Assembly: GCA_900548205.1 (NCBI GenBank)
Contig: URJS01000092.1
Coordinates: 1 to 7,490 of the forward strand
Direction of reading: 5' to 3'
Origin: an uncultured Roseburia sp.
Lineage (GTDB): Bacteria; Bacillota; Clostridia; Lachnospirales; Lachnospiraceae
Length of the DNA stretch: 7,490 nt
Every line of letters starts with the position of its first letter. Positions within the stretch are counted from its first letter, which is position 1. Under the pieces are notes generated by a model, which made no database searches, was not told the DNA's origin, and saw only the letters and a list, made by a program, of their open reading frames with translations. This document shows positions 1 through 6,465 of this stretch, one piece after another. The translations under genes were made by a program, and so were the position numbers.

Positions 1-295
1 GAATGAGGGGCAGGGGAGTTGAATAGGCGAAGACTATTTTTTATGACATAGGAAACTTTGTTCCCCATAAAGCAAAACCTTCCGGGGGATCGCACTGCGG
101 CGGAGAGGAAGTATTGCTTCGCAATCATGCGCGGCAAGGTATCAAAAATGACAGAAGAATGGTATGATGTCTATGGGCGATCAAATCAGTGAAACAAAAA
201 ATGGGGGCAGAAACGATCGTAATGGATGTGCGGACAAGCGGATATGCAGGGAGATTTGAATTGACAGACAAAGTGATGTCATTCGATGAGAAAAA
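1..295. other. Leading intergenic stretch, no supportable gene
   Basis: I see no convincing gene here. The longest open stretch on the plus strand (about 52-192) has no clear ribosome binding site, is under 50 codons, and I do not recognise its translation. It could be the decayed end of an upstream gene or chance. A small hairpin (ATTGC-TTC-GCAAT, about 113-125) lies in a GC-rich part. The last 35 bases carry a perfect TTGACA hexamer, annotated separately. It probably holds the 5' control region of the downstream sigma factor gene. Confidence 0.4.
261..281 (+). promoter_or_regulatory. TTGACA -35-like hexamer inside a TGACA/TGTCA inverted repeat
   Basis: A perfect TTGACA occurs at 261-266. 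It forms the left arm of an inverted repeat, TGACA (262-266) and TGTCA (277-281), with a 10-base spacer. No good -10 hexamer is visible at the expected 16-18 base distance (around 284-289), so a housekeeping promoter is not established. The repeat could be an operator or chance. It lies about 100 bases upstream of the sigma factor start. Confidence 0.25.
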
Positions 296-309
296 ATGTT
301 TTCGTTTTT

Positions 310-335
310 TGTAACAAAAGCTTGTGTTGGAGGTC
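310..335 (+). promoter_or_regulatory. Candidate ECF-type (autoregulatory) promoter
   Basis: TGTAAC at 310-315 is followed 16 bases later by GGTC at 332-335. This resembles the general ECF promoter layout, TGAAAC, about 16 bases, CGTC/CGTA, with one mismatch in each box. The predicted transcript start, near 342, leaves a short leader before the GGAGGGGAGG ribosome binding site at 361-370. Many ECF sigma factors drive their own operons, so the position is sensible. The match is by eye and imperfect. Confidence 0.4.
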
Positions 336-376
336 TTATAAATAACAAAAGAGCAGATATGGAGGGGAGGAAGGGG

Positions 377-850
377 ATGCAGGAATTTGAGGAGCTTTAC
401 CGGACGTACTATCCGCAGATTTATCGCTATTTATTAAAGCTGTGTCAGGATGAGGCGCTTGCGGAGGAAATCACGCAGGAAACATTCTTTAAGGTGTTAA
501 AGAGTGCGGAAGGTTTTCGGGGCGACTGTAAATTTTTTGTGTGGATGTGCCAGATTGCAAAAAATACATTTTACAGCTATGTAAAGAAGCACGGACGGTC
601 TGCCGATTTTCCGGAAGAACTCTCTGCGGAGGAAACAAATCCGGAGACGATTGCGGCAGATAAGGATATGACGCTTCGGATCCATGAAATTCTGCATGTG
701 ATCGAGGAGCCATACCGCGAGGTGTTCTGGATGCGCACCTTTGGGGAGCTGTCTTTCCGTGAGATTGCGGATATTCATAGAAAAAGTGAGAGCTGGGCGC
801 GGGTGACCTATCACCGTGCAAAAATGAAGATAAAGGAGGAACTGGAATGA
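377..850 (+). CDS. ECF-family RNA polymerase sigma factor (sigma-70 family)
   Basis: This protein would bind core RNA polymerase and direct it to stress promoters. The chosen ATG lies 6 bases after GGAGGGGAGG (361-370) and gives 157 residues, typical for ECF factors. The frame is open back to 296, but those extra residues do not resemble the family and would read through the ribosome binding site. Region 2 spans about residues 5-72: FEELYRTYYPQIYRYLLKLC, then AEEITQETFFKV, matching the core-binding and -10 region. Region 4 spans about 98-155 and has a helix-turn-helix around ELSFREIADIHRKSESWARV, ending in the usual basic helix. The linker is short and no extra domains are visible, so this is a minimal ECF factor. 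The stop overlaps the next gene's start (ATGA, 847-850), which indicates translational coupling to its presumed anti-sigma factor. The exact ECF subgroup cannot be set from sequence alone. Confidence 0.93.
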   Translation: MQEFEELYRTYYPQIYRYLLKLCQDEALAEEITQETFFKVLKSAEGFRGDCKFFVWMCQIAKNTFYSYVKKHGRSADFPEELSAEETNPETIAADKDMTLRIHEILHVIEEPYREVFWMRTFGELSFREIADIHRKSESWARVTYHRAKMKIKEELE

Positions 851-1692
851 AATATGCATGTAATTTGATTCGGGATCTTCTGCCGCTCTATCATGACGAC
901 GCGGCGAGCAGAGAGAGCGCACAGGCAGTCGAGGAGCATCTGGAGACATGCAGCGCGTGCCGGGAATATTACGAAAAAATCTGCGGGTCGGACGTGCTGG
1001 AGCAGGCAGCTTACGATAAGGAGCTTACAAAAAAAGCGGCAGCTTCCTATCAGAGGGTGTATAGAAAGCTGGTCAGAAAAATCGGAAAAATCATCGAGAT
1101 TACGGTACTGTCTGTGCTGCTTGTACTTCTGTTGATGTATGCCGCTGTGGTGGGATATTTGTATATTTCTGCGGAATCATCCAGAGAGGTACATCGTGAT
1201 ATGGAAAGCTATGGTTATCTGGATAATGGGAAAAATGTGCTTGAGGTCTTTGCAGACGGAGGGAATCCGGAGGACGGTATCTGGCGGGAGACCATTACGG
1301 ATGATATGCAGGCAGAGGATTATCTGCTTGTTTACTATCATCCGTGGGATGCCAATTATCTTGGCTATTTGACAGTCACCTATGACAAGGAAGCCTATGC
1401 GGCAGAGGTAGCCAGACTTTTGGATTATCCGTCTACGGAGTATCTCGGAAATTATGGCGTTTCGGGATTTGCGGATTATGAGGTGCTTGCGATGCACGCG
1501 GACGACAGTGGATTTGTCTATGCGCTGACAGATGGGAAGGACACGATCATTTATGTGGGGATGATATTTCCCGGTTACAGTATGGATATAGAATATGAGG
1601 AATATCTGCCGGAGGAATATCTACCGGAGGGATTGGACATCGGTGAGGATAACCCGACAAAGCAGGAAAAAACAGAGAGGTGGGCGCAGTGA
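847..1692 (+). CDS. Membrane-anchored zinc-finger (zf-HC2) anti-sigma factor
   Basis: This is the likely negative regulator of the sigma factor encoded immediately upstream. The N-terminal cytoplasmic part carries the ZAS signature H31-x3-C35-x2-C38 (EEHLETCSACREYY) with an earlier Cys5, matching zf-HC2 anti-sigma domains that hold the sigma factor through a zinc-stabilised fold. One strong transmembrane helix follows at about residues 83-107, rich in Leu and Val. The remaining 170 or so residues (about 110-281) would lie outside the membrane. They are acidic and rich in Tyr and Asp, and I do not recognise a named domain, so the sensed signal is unknown. The start is supported by AAAGGAGG at 832-839, 7 bases ahead of the ATG. 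The gene overlaps its partner by 4 bases, and its last codons form the left arm of a transcription terminator. Role by family and position is well supported; the stimulus is not. Confidence 0.88.
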   Translation: MKYACNLIRDLLPLYHDDAASRESAQAVEEHLETCSACREYYEKICGSDVLEQAAYDKELTKKAAASYQRVYRKLVRKIGKIIEITVLSVLLVLLLMYAAVVGYLYISAESSREVHRDMESYGYLDNGKNVLEVFADGGNPEDGIWRETITDDMQAEDYLLVYYHPWDANYLGYLTVTYDKEAYAAEVARLLDYPSTEYLGNYGVSGFADYEVLAMHADDSGFVYALTDGKDTIIYVGMIFPGYSMDIEYEEYLPEEYLPEGLDIGEDNPTKQEKTERWAQ

Positions 1693-1721
1693 GGCGTCCG
1701 CCTCTCTGGCATTTTTTCTTT
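1673..1721 (+). terminator. Strong intrinsic terminator after the sigma/anti-sigma operon
   Basis: Bases 1673-1687 pair with 1694-1708 in a 15-base stem (two G-T wobbles) around the loop AGTGAG. It is followed by GCATTTTTTCTTTT. The stop codon of the anti-sigma gene (1690-1692) lies in the loop, so the left arm is coding sequence. This should separate the sigma operon from the downstream redox operon. Confidence 0.85.
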
Positions 1722-1792
1722 TGGGAAGTTTTTGGCGCTGCAAACACGATTGACCGGGTTGTGATTAAGTTACGGAAGCCGCCATTTCCTTT

Positions 1793-1801
1793 TGTTATAG
1801 T
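1793..1801 (+). promoter_or_regulatory. Candidate extended -10 promoter of the redox operon
   Basis: TGTTATAGT at 1793-1801 fits an extended -10 element (TG, one base, TATAGT; 5 of 6 to TATAAT). No good -35 hexamer is seen at 17 bases, but extended -10 promoters can work without one. A start near 1808 would leave a short leader with the ribosome binding site at 1813-1822. It lies after the terminator and before the ferredoxin gene, where a new promoter is needed. Confidence 0.45.
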
Positions 1802-1828
1802 GTGGGCAGATCAAGGAGGAGGAATACG

Positions 1829-2026
1829 ATGGCAAAAAGAAAAGCGAGTGTCTGTACGACGGATTGTGTCGCCTGCGGCTGCTGCATGAAGGTTTGTCCG
1901 CGCAGTGCGATCACAATTTCAGGAGGAATCTACGCAGCGGTAGACGAGGAGCTCTGTGTAGGCTGCGGGAAATGCGCAAAGGAGTGTCCGGCAAGCGTGA
2001 TCTCCATGAGGGAGGTGACGGCGTGA
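1829..2026 (+). CDS. Small ferredoxin with two [4Fe-4S] clusters
   Basis: A 65-residue soluble electron carrier. Two classic cluster motifs are visible: C13-x2-C16-x2-C19-x3-C23-P and C43-x2-C46-x2-C49-x3-C53-P, the pattern of bacterial 2x[4Fe-4S] ferredoxins. Two further cysteines, Cys9 and Cys18, are not part of either motif. The ATG follows AAGGAGGAGG (1813-1822) by 6 bases. An in-frame upstream ATG at 1802 would place the ribosome binding site inside the coding region and is less likely. The stop overlaps the GTG of the next gene (GTGA, 2023-2026), so the two are probably made together. The ferredoxin likely passes electrons to or from the membrane Fe-S protein encoded next, and perhaps the flavoprotein after that; this is inference from gene order. 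Confidence 0.9.
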   Translation: MAKRKASVCTTDCVACGCCMKVCPRSAITISGGIYAAVDEELCVGCGKCAKECPASVISMREVTA

Positions 2027-2616
2027 AAACAAAAAAGAAATGGTACGATTATCTGTGGGTTGTTTCTCTCACCTACCTGATACTTGGATTTTTTAATATC
2101 TTGTTTGCGTGGCTCGGACTGCTGTGCTTTTTTATCCCTCTGATCATTTCACTGGCAAAAGGAAATAAGGCATACTGCAACAGATATTGCGGCAGAGGAC
2201 AGTTGTTTGGTCTGATCGGAGAAACGTTTGGGCTTTCCAGAAAAAAGGATATTCCGGGATGGATGAAATCGAAGTATTTCCGTTACGGATTTTTAATATT
2301 CTTTTTTATCATGTTCTTTCTCATGCTCTGGAATACTTATCTGGTGTTTGCCGGGGCGAAGGATTTAAAGCAGATCGTGACGCTGCTGTGGACATTTAAG
2401 GTGCCGTGGCGCTGGGCGTACCACGGAACGGTTCTCTCGGAGGGCGTTGCGCAGTTTGCATTTGGCTTTTACAGTGTGATGCTGACGTCCACGATTCTTG
2501 GATTTTTTACGATGATGCTGTTTAAGCCGCGTTCCTGGTGCGTCTATTGTCCGATGGGAACGATGACGCAGTTGATCTGCAAAGCAAAAAATAATATGGG
2601 AGGTAAGGAATCATGA
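2023..2616 (+). CDS. Polytopic membrane 4Fe-4S binding protein (NapH/NosR-like)
   Basis: A 197-residue membrane protein, starting at GTG 7 bases after GAGGGAGG (2008-2015). Longer in-frame versions upstream only read the ferredoxin gene in the wrong frame. Hydrophobic segments lie at about residues 12-46 (probably two passes), 83-110 and 138-165. Two cysteine motifs flank the membrane region: C52-x3-C56 (YCNRYCGRGQ) and C173-x2-C176-P (WCVYCPMG), with Cys186 after it. This paired layout is typical of the membrane Fe-S domain found in NapH, NosR and CcoG-type proteins (Fer4_5-like). NapH-type proteins usually carry two ferredoxin-type motifs at their own C-terminus. Here they are absent, and the overlapping upstream gene supplies a separate ferredoxin. 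A role in moving electrons between a ferredoxin and a membrane or quinone partner is likely but unproven. Confidence 0.8.
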   Translation: MKTKKKWYDYLWVVSLTYLILGFFNILFAWLGLLCFFIPLIISLAKGNKAYCNRYCGRGQLFGLIGETFGLSRKKDIPGWMKSKYFRYGFLIFFFIMFFLMLWNTYLVFAGAKDLKQIVTLLWTFKVPWRWAYHGTVLSEGVAQFAFGFYSVMLTSTILGFFTMMLFKPRSWCVYCPMGTMTQLICKAKNNMGGKES

Positions 2617-4283
2617 AGGTATTGATCATAGGAGGCGTAGCGGGAGGCGCGTCGGCAGCGGCAAGGCTGCGGAGACTGGATGAGACGGCGGAGATCATTA
2701 TTTTGGAGCGGGGAGACTATGTCTCCTTTGCAAACTGCGGTCTGCCGTATTTTATCGGAGGGGAGATCACCGACAAACAGGCGCTGACGCTGCAGACGCC
2801 GGAGAGCTTTCGGGCGAGATTTGACATTGATGTGCGCGTGAGAAATGAGGTTATGGCGATCCATGCGGAGAAAAAGACAGTTACCATTCGGAATCTGGAA
2901 ACAAATACGGAATACGAGGAGAGCTATGATAAGCTGATCCTCTCCCCGGGAGCAAGTCCGATACTGCCGCCGATTCCGGGAGCCAACCTGCCGCACGTAT
3001 TCACCTTGCGGAATATACCGGACACATTTGCGATCAAAGCTTATATAGAAGAAAAGCATCCGAAAACGGCTGCCGTGATCGGCGGGGGCTACATCGGTGT
3101 GGAGATGGCTGAGAATTTAAAGCGCGCGGGACTGGAGGTTTCGATTGTGGAGCTTGCCGATCATCTGATCGCGCCGCTCGATTTTGATATGGCGGCAGAT
3201 GTACACCGCTATGTCAAGGAGGCAGGTGTTGCACTCTACCTCAATAATGGCGTGGTATCGATCAGCGAACATGAGGTTCAGCTTCAAAATGGAAGTGTTC
3301 CGGCGGAGCTTGTGCTGATGTCTGTGGGCGTGCGCCCGGAGTCGGCGATCGCGAAGGCTTGCGGCATTGCCTTAAACGGACGTGGAAGTATTCTCGTAAA
3401 CAGCCGGATGGAGACAAATGCTGCGGATATTTATGCCGTGGGCGACGCCATCGAGGTGCAGAATTTTGTGAGCAAGGAGGCGGCGTTTCTTCCGCTGGCA
3501 GGTCCGGCAAATAAGCAGGGTCGCATTGCAGCGGACAATATCTGCGGGATTGCGTCGGAGTATACGGGAACGCAGGGCTCGGCAGTCGCAAAGCTGTTTG
3601 ATATGACGATCGCATCGACCGGATTAAATGAGAAGTCGGCGCAGGCGGCGGGAATCGCGTACGATAAGACCTATCTGTATTCCGGCTCACACGCCGGATA
3701 CTACCCGGGCGCGACAAATATGTCGATCAAAGCCCTGTGGGATCAGGAGACAAAAAAACTGCTCGGCGCGCAGATTGTCGGCTTTGACGGTGTGGATAAG
3801 CGCATGGATGTGCTGGCGGCGGCAATCCGCTTCGGGGCAAAGATGACAGACCTGACGGAGCTTGAGCTTTGCTACGCGCCGCCGTTTGGCAGTGCGAAGG
3901 ATCCTGTAAATATGCTCGGCTTTGTGGCGGAAAACATCGTGACGGGAAAGGTGAAGCAGTTTTTCTGGGATGATGTGGAGACTCTGCCGCGCGACGGAAG
4001 CGTGACGCTGCTGGACGTCCGCACAAAGACGGAAGTGTCACATGGGAAGATTGATGGCTTTTTCCATATCCCGCTTGATGGTCTGCGGGAGCATCTGGAG
4101 GAAATCCCAAAAGACAAACCGGTGTATGTACACTGTCACAGCGGACTGCGCAGCTATATTGCGTGCCGGATTTTGCAGGGCAGGGGCTATGACTGCTACA
4201 ATCTTGCCGGGGGCTACCGACTGTACGAGACCGTGGCACATGAGGGAAAGGTTGCAGAATATTCCTGCCGGGAATGTAAGTAA
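2613..4283 (+). CDS. FAD-dependent CoA-disulfide/persulfide reductase with C-terminal rhodanese domain
   Basis: A 556-residue flavoprotein of the single-cysteine pyridine nucleotide-disulfide reductase family (CoADR-RHD type). Known members reduce CoA disulfide, CoA persulfide or polysulfide with NAD(P)H. Residues 1-33 form the FAD-binding fold (MKVLIIGGVAGGASAAARL). Cys42 in SFANCGLPYF is the expected redox cysteine. The NAD(P)H site is GGGYIG at 157-162, and the second FAD motif is AVGDA around 275-279. The dimerisation domain follows to about 450. The rhodanese domain spans about 460-550, with Cys508 in CHSGLRSY as the expected sulfur-carrying residue, so it appears active. The start follows GGGAGG (2598-2603) and overlaps the previous stop (ATGA). 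The fusion suggests that sulfane sulfur loaded on the rhodanese is handed to the reductase. Position after a ferredoxin and a membrane Fe-S gene suggests a shared thiol/sulfur redox job. Substrate choice between CoA disulfide, persulfide and oxygen cannot be read from the sequence. Confidence 0.92.
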   Translation: MKVLIIGGVAGGASAAARLRRLDETAEIIILERGDYVSFANCGLPYFIGGEITDKQALTLQTPESFRARFDIDVRVRNEVMAIHAEKKTVTIRNLETNTEYEESYDKLILSPGASPILPPIPGANLPHVFTLRNIPDTFAIKAYIEEKHPKTAAVIGGGYIGVEMAENLKRAGLEVSIVELADHLIAPLDFDMAADVHRYVKEAGVALYLNNGVVSISEHEVQLQNGSVPAELVLMSVGVRPESAIAKACGIALNGRGSILVNSRMETNAADIYAVGDAIEVQNFVSKEAAFLPLAGPANKQGRIAADNICGIASEYTGTQGSAVAKLFDMTIASTGLNEKSAQAAGIAYDKTYLYSGSHAGYYPGATNMSIKALWDQETKKLLGAQIVGFDGVDKRMDVLAAAIRFGAKMTDLTELELCYAPPFGSAKDPVNMLGFVAENIVTGKVKQFFWDDVETLPRDGSVTLLDVRTKTEVSHGKIDGFFHIPLDGLREHLEEIPKDKPVYVHCHSGLRSYIACRILQGRGYDCYNLAGGYRLYETVAHEGKVAEYSCRECK

Positions 4284-4332
4284 ACAATGAGCGGCACGCC
4301 TTGCGAGTCAATCTTATGCCAATAATAAAATG

Positions 4333-4368
4333 CGGGACGCTGTCTGAGCTTCTTCAGACGGCGTCCCG
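4333..4368. terminator. Shared hairpin terminator between convergent genes
   Basis: Bases 4333-4347 pair with 4354-4368 in a 15-base stem (one wobble) around a 6-base loop. On the minus strand it is followed by CATTTTATTATT, T-rich as expected for the acetyltransferase transcript. On the plus strand the following run is only GTTTGATG, so termination there is weaker. One arm covers the last codons of the minus-strand gene, whose stop is at 4354-4356. Confidence 0.75.
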
Positions 4369-4803
4369 TTTGATGTATAAAATAGGATAGGGTTTTCCTT
4401 GTTCATCCAGCTCAGATTTCTTATAAACCTTAAATCCAAGATGCTCATAAAATCCTCTGGCTTGCGGGTTTTGTTCGTTTACCGTAAGCTCTGACACGGA
4501 ATAGTTTTGGATGCCGTGCGTAAGCAGTCTTTTGCCGAGACCTTTTCCACGCGCATCCGGCGCGATAAACAGCATTTCAAGCTTCCCGTCAGCAATTCCC
4601 ATGAATCCGGTCGGAAAAATTTTTTCGTCTGTTTCGATGATCAGATGTGGAATGGCAGTGAGCGCTTTGGGTACATAATGTTTAATCTCTTTCATTTCAT
4701 CATTTGATAAGAACGGATGCGTTGCCCGCACTGATTTTTCCCAGAGTTCAAGCAGCTGGTCGATCAGTAGCGGAGTTCTGTTTTCCGGTGCTATTTCTTT
4801 CAT
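4354..4803 (-). CDS. GNAT-family N-acetyltransferase, YjaB-like
   Basis: A 149-residue cytosolic acetyl-CoA-dependent acyltransferase. The acetyl-CoA pyrophosphate-binding motif is visible as R85-G-K-G-L-G90 in LEMLFIAPDARGKGLGKRLL. It is followed by TVNEQNPQARGFYEHLGFKV, a standard GNAT segment in which Tyr119 is a candidate catalytic residue. The N-terminal WEKSVRATHPFLSNDE, the NEQN segment and the ending GKPYPILYI recall E. coli YjaB, of nearly the same length (147 residues); this is from memory, not a search. The substrate is unknown. The ATG is preceded by GAAGGG about 8 bases away. The gene stands alone, convergent to the redox operon. MccE-type microcin C immunity enzymes are also GNAT proteins, but of the RimL type, and this gene is not in the mcc-like operon, so I do not link them. 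Confidence 0.87.
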   Translation of the reverse strand: MKEIAPENRTPLLIDQLLELWEKSVRATHPFLSNDEMKEIKHYVPKALTAIPHLIIETDEKIFPTGFMGIADGKLEMLFIAPDARGKGLGKRLLTHGIQNYSVSELTVNEQNPQARGFYEHLGFKVYKKSELDEQGKPYPILYIKRDAV

Positions 4804-4924
4804 GGTTTTTCCCTTCTTCTAAGTTTATTGATTTTTCCGCCCGCTTACCTCCCGTTTACCGTTACGCGCAATAGAGCCAATGACGAGTATCATGGTTACA
4901 GTTTTGGAAAGGAGGAAGACTGTT

Positions 4925-5182
4925 TTGGTACTCTATCTGAGAAGCATCAAAAGATCGGCAAATGACTATGGAGAAATTGACGGGGCTATCCGTAAGGGCA
5001 AATTATATATGATTCCCGCAGAAATAGCAAGACCTTTCGACAAGCGAAAATTATGGCATAAAACAAAAGGCGGTAAATTCGCGGATATTCTGGCAGCCAT
5101 AGATATAAAAATTGAAGATATTGCACAGAACAAAACAAGGCTGCAGGATATGGAGGGCAAAGCGAGTCATTCTCCGGCGTAA
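4925..5182 (+). CDS. Small uncharacterised protein
   Basis: I do not recognise this protein. A TTG start at 4925 sits 9 bases after a strong GGAGG (4911-4915) and gives 85 residues. The frame also opens at ATG 4880, but that start has no ribosome binding site and would translate through the GGAGG. The middle contains charged, Pro-containing segments (KLYMIPAEIARPFDKRKLWH), and the last 40 residues look like an amphipathic, possibly coiled-coil helix rich in Ile, Asp and Lys. No signal peptide, membrane segment or metal motif is visible. It lies alone between two minus-strand genes and is followed by a possible terminator. It may be a real small gene of the host lineage or the remnant of a longer one. 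Confidence 0.55.
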   Translation: MVLYLRSIKRSANDYGEIDGAIRKGKLYMIPAEIARPFDKRKLWHKTKGGKFADILAAIDIKIEDIAQNKTRLQDMEGKASHSPA

Positions 5183-5196
5183 TCGACAGATCCGGA

Positions 5197-5219
5197 GATA
5201 AAGGTGTTTATCGCTTTTT
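5197..5219 (+). terminator. Possible weak terminator after the small gene
   Basis: GATAAA (5197-5202) and TTTATC (5207-5212) form a 6-base stem with a GGTG loop, followed by GCTTTTT. The stem is AT-rich and so weak. A second inverted repeat, TCTCCGG (5171-5177) with CCGGAGA (5192-5198), overlaps the end of the gene and competes with it. Position is right for ending the plus-strand transcript, and it lies at the stop of the convergent MFS gene. Confidence 0.35.
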
Positions 5220-6451
5220 CAGAGGGTGTTCCCATCTGCTTTTTCTGTCGAAGCCGTAAAATGTTTCCTGTTTATATTGCAAATAAACGTACCGCCAATA
5301 ATAGCGATCAGCGGAAATACTAAATATAAAATGCGCAAAGAAAAATGTTTTATCGTGATTCCGGCGATAAAAAGTGTAAATGCACCAAAGCACCGCATGA
5401 TCGTGGAGGTTAAGGATGTCAGAGATGAGATGTTTTCTTCCCTGACCTTCATGCCGTAAAGAATTTCAAGATAGTATTGCAGCATAAATACGATGATAAC
5501 AGGAACACAGTAAAACAGGATGGAGAAAGACCTGTGTGCGGTAAGGTACAAGAATAAGACAGACATCACCCCGAGCAGTGCGAGGGCGGGCATGTATTTT
5601 TTCATTAACTGAAAAACAGGCAGGCGATATACAATGATGGTGATCACCTGAAATAATAAATACAATCCCAGGAAGATTTTTTTGTAATATCCCAATTCCA
5701 GAAAAAATGACTGCCACATTTGAAAATGTATCTGTATGTATATCTGAAGTACTCCGAAGCCGGCGATGATCCAGCGAAGCGCCCTGCTGTTTTTTAATTC
5801 ATAAACCGTGTTTTGCATTAAATGGATGATGCCGGGACGTTCCTGCGTCTCGTCTGTTTGTTCACCCTGATATTGAAACAAGATGAATATTCCGCTTATG
5901 CACATAAGCAGCAGCATTATATGATAAATATAAATGTCAATGAACTGATACAAAATAAATCCTATCCCGGCACCAAGAATAGATGAAATGGCTGCTAAGC
6001 TATTGCATTTGCCTATAAATTCCGTGATGACTGTCTGAACCTTCTCCTCCTCGCAGATCTTTTTGGCGGTAATGATGATATGAGAGTCTAAGGTCCCCGT
6101 TTCAAATGCATTCGCTGTCCCATATAAAAACCATGCAAAAGCCATCATAAAAAAAGATTCACAGTTCAGTACGATGATATAGCAAAGTAACATCACAATA
6201 TTAGAACTAATATATAATATTTTTTTACTGTATTTGTCCGCAAGGATGCCGGAAGGAAATTCAAACAGAATAATTGCAGACGAATAGACTGCCTGAATGG
6301 CAGCGATCTGTGAATAGGTAATCCCCTTCTTCAAAAATATCAGAGTGAGGATCGCGTGTGGCATGGCGATCGCTGCGCTCTTTGCCGCTGCCGATAAATA
6401 GAAAATTCGTATATTATGTGTGAATTTTTCCACAGATGTTACATGTTTCAT
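5219..6451 (-). CDS. MFS transporter, MccC-like exporter of a microcin C-type locus
   Basis: A 410-residue multi-pass protein of the major facilitator superfamily, with about 12 hydrophobic segments through its length. The loop after the second helix reads EFPSGILADKYSKKILYI, which fits MFS motif A (G-x-L-A-D-x-x-x-x-K). Between the two halves, near residues 200-215, is a charged stretch (QYQGEQTDETQERPG), the usual cytoplasmic central loop. The gene starts 12 bases after the stop of an mccB-like frame, with AGAGG (6461-6465) overlapping that stop, so it is co-transcribed with it. In microcin C7 clusters mccC, an MFS pump of about 400 residues, directly follows mccB and exports the peptide-nucleotide, giving partial self-immunity. 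The assignment here rests on family, length and gene order; MFS sequence alone does not set the substrate. The frame is intact. GC content seems intermediate between the AT-rich mccB-like gene and the rest of the window. Confidence 0.8.
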   Translation of the reverse strand: MKHVTSVEKFTHNIRIFYLSAAAKSAAIAMPHAILTLIFLKKGITYSQIAAIQAVYSSAIILFEFPSGILADKYSKKILYISSNIVMLLCYIIVLNCESFFMMAFAWFLYGTANAFETGTLDSHIIITAKKICEEEKVQTVITEFIGKCNSLAAISSILGAGIGFILYQFIDIYIYHIMLLLMCISGIFILFQYQGEQTDETQERPGIIHLMQNTVYELKNSRALRWIIAGFGVLQIYIQIHFQMWQSFFLELGYYKKIFLGLYLLFQVITIIVYRLPVFQLMKKYMPALALLGVMSVLFLYLTAHRSFSILFYCVPVIIVFMLQYYLEILYGMKVREENISSLTSLTSTIMRCFGAFTLFIAGITIKHFSLRILYLVFPLIAIIGGTFICNINRKHFTASTEKADGNTL

Positions 6452-6460
6452 TTTTTTGAA

Positions 6461-6465
6461 CCTCT
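6461..6465 (-). promoter_or_regulatory. Ribosome binding site of the MFS gene, overlapping the upstream stop
   Basis: AGAGG at 6465-6461 (minus strand) lies 9 bases before the ATG of the MFS gene. Its first two bases are the last two of the TAG stop (6466-6464) of the mccB-like gene. This suggests translational coupling. If ribosomes stop early at the internal TAA in the upstream gene, coupling-dependent expression of the exporter could drop. Confidence 0.6.

Noticed and set aside
108..126. Small hairpin ATTGC-TTC-GCAAT as an RNA gene or terminator
   Set aside because: Five-base stem with no T-run and no wider conserved RNA structure visible.
52..192. Short open stretch on the plus strand as the end of an upstream gene
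   Set aside because: No ribosome binding site or recognised protein, and a stop just upstream at 49-51; not supportable as a gene.
3727..4311. Long minus-strand open frame across the reductase gene
   Set aside because: It is antisense to a clearly conserved flavoprotein and its translation, rich in Pro, Ser and Arg, is typical of a shadow of GC-richer coding DNA.
4354..4803. GNAT acetyltransferase as an MccE-type immunity gene for the microcin-like locus
   Set aside because: It resembles YjaB rather than the RimL-like MccE domain, is separated by another gene on the other strand, and has its own terminator.
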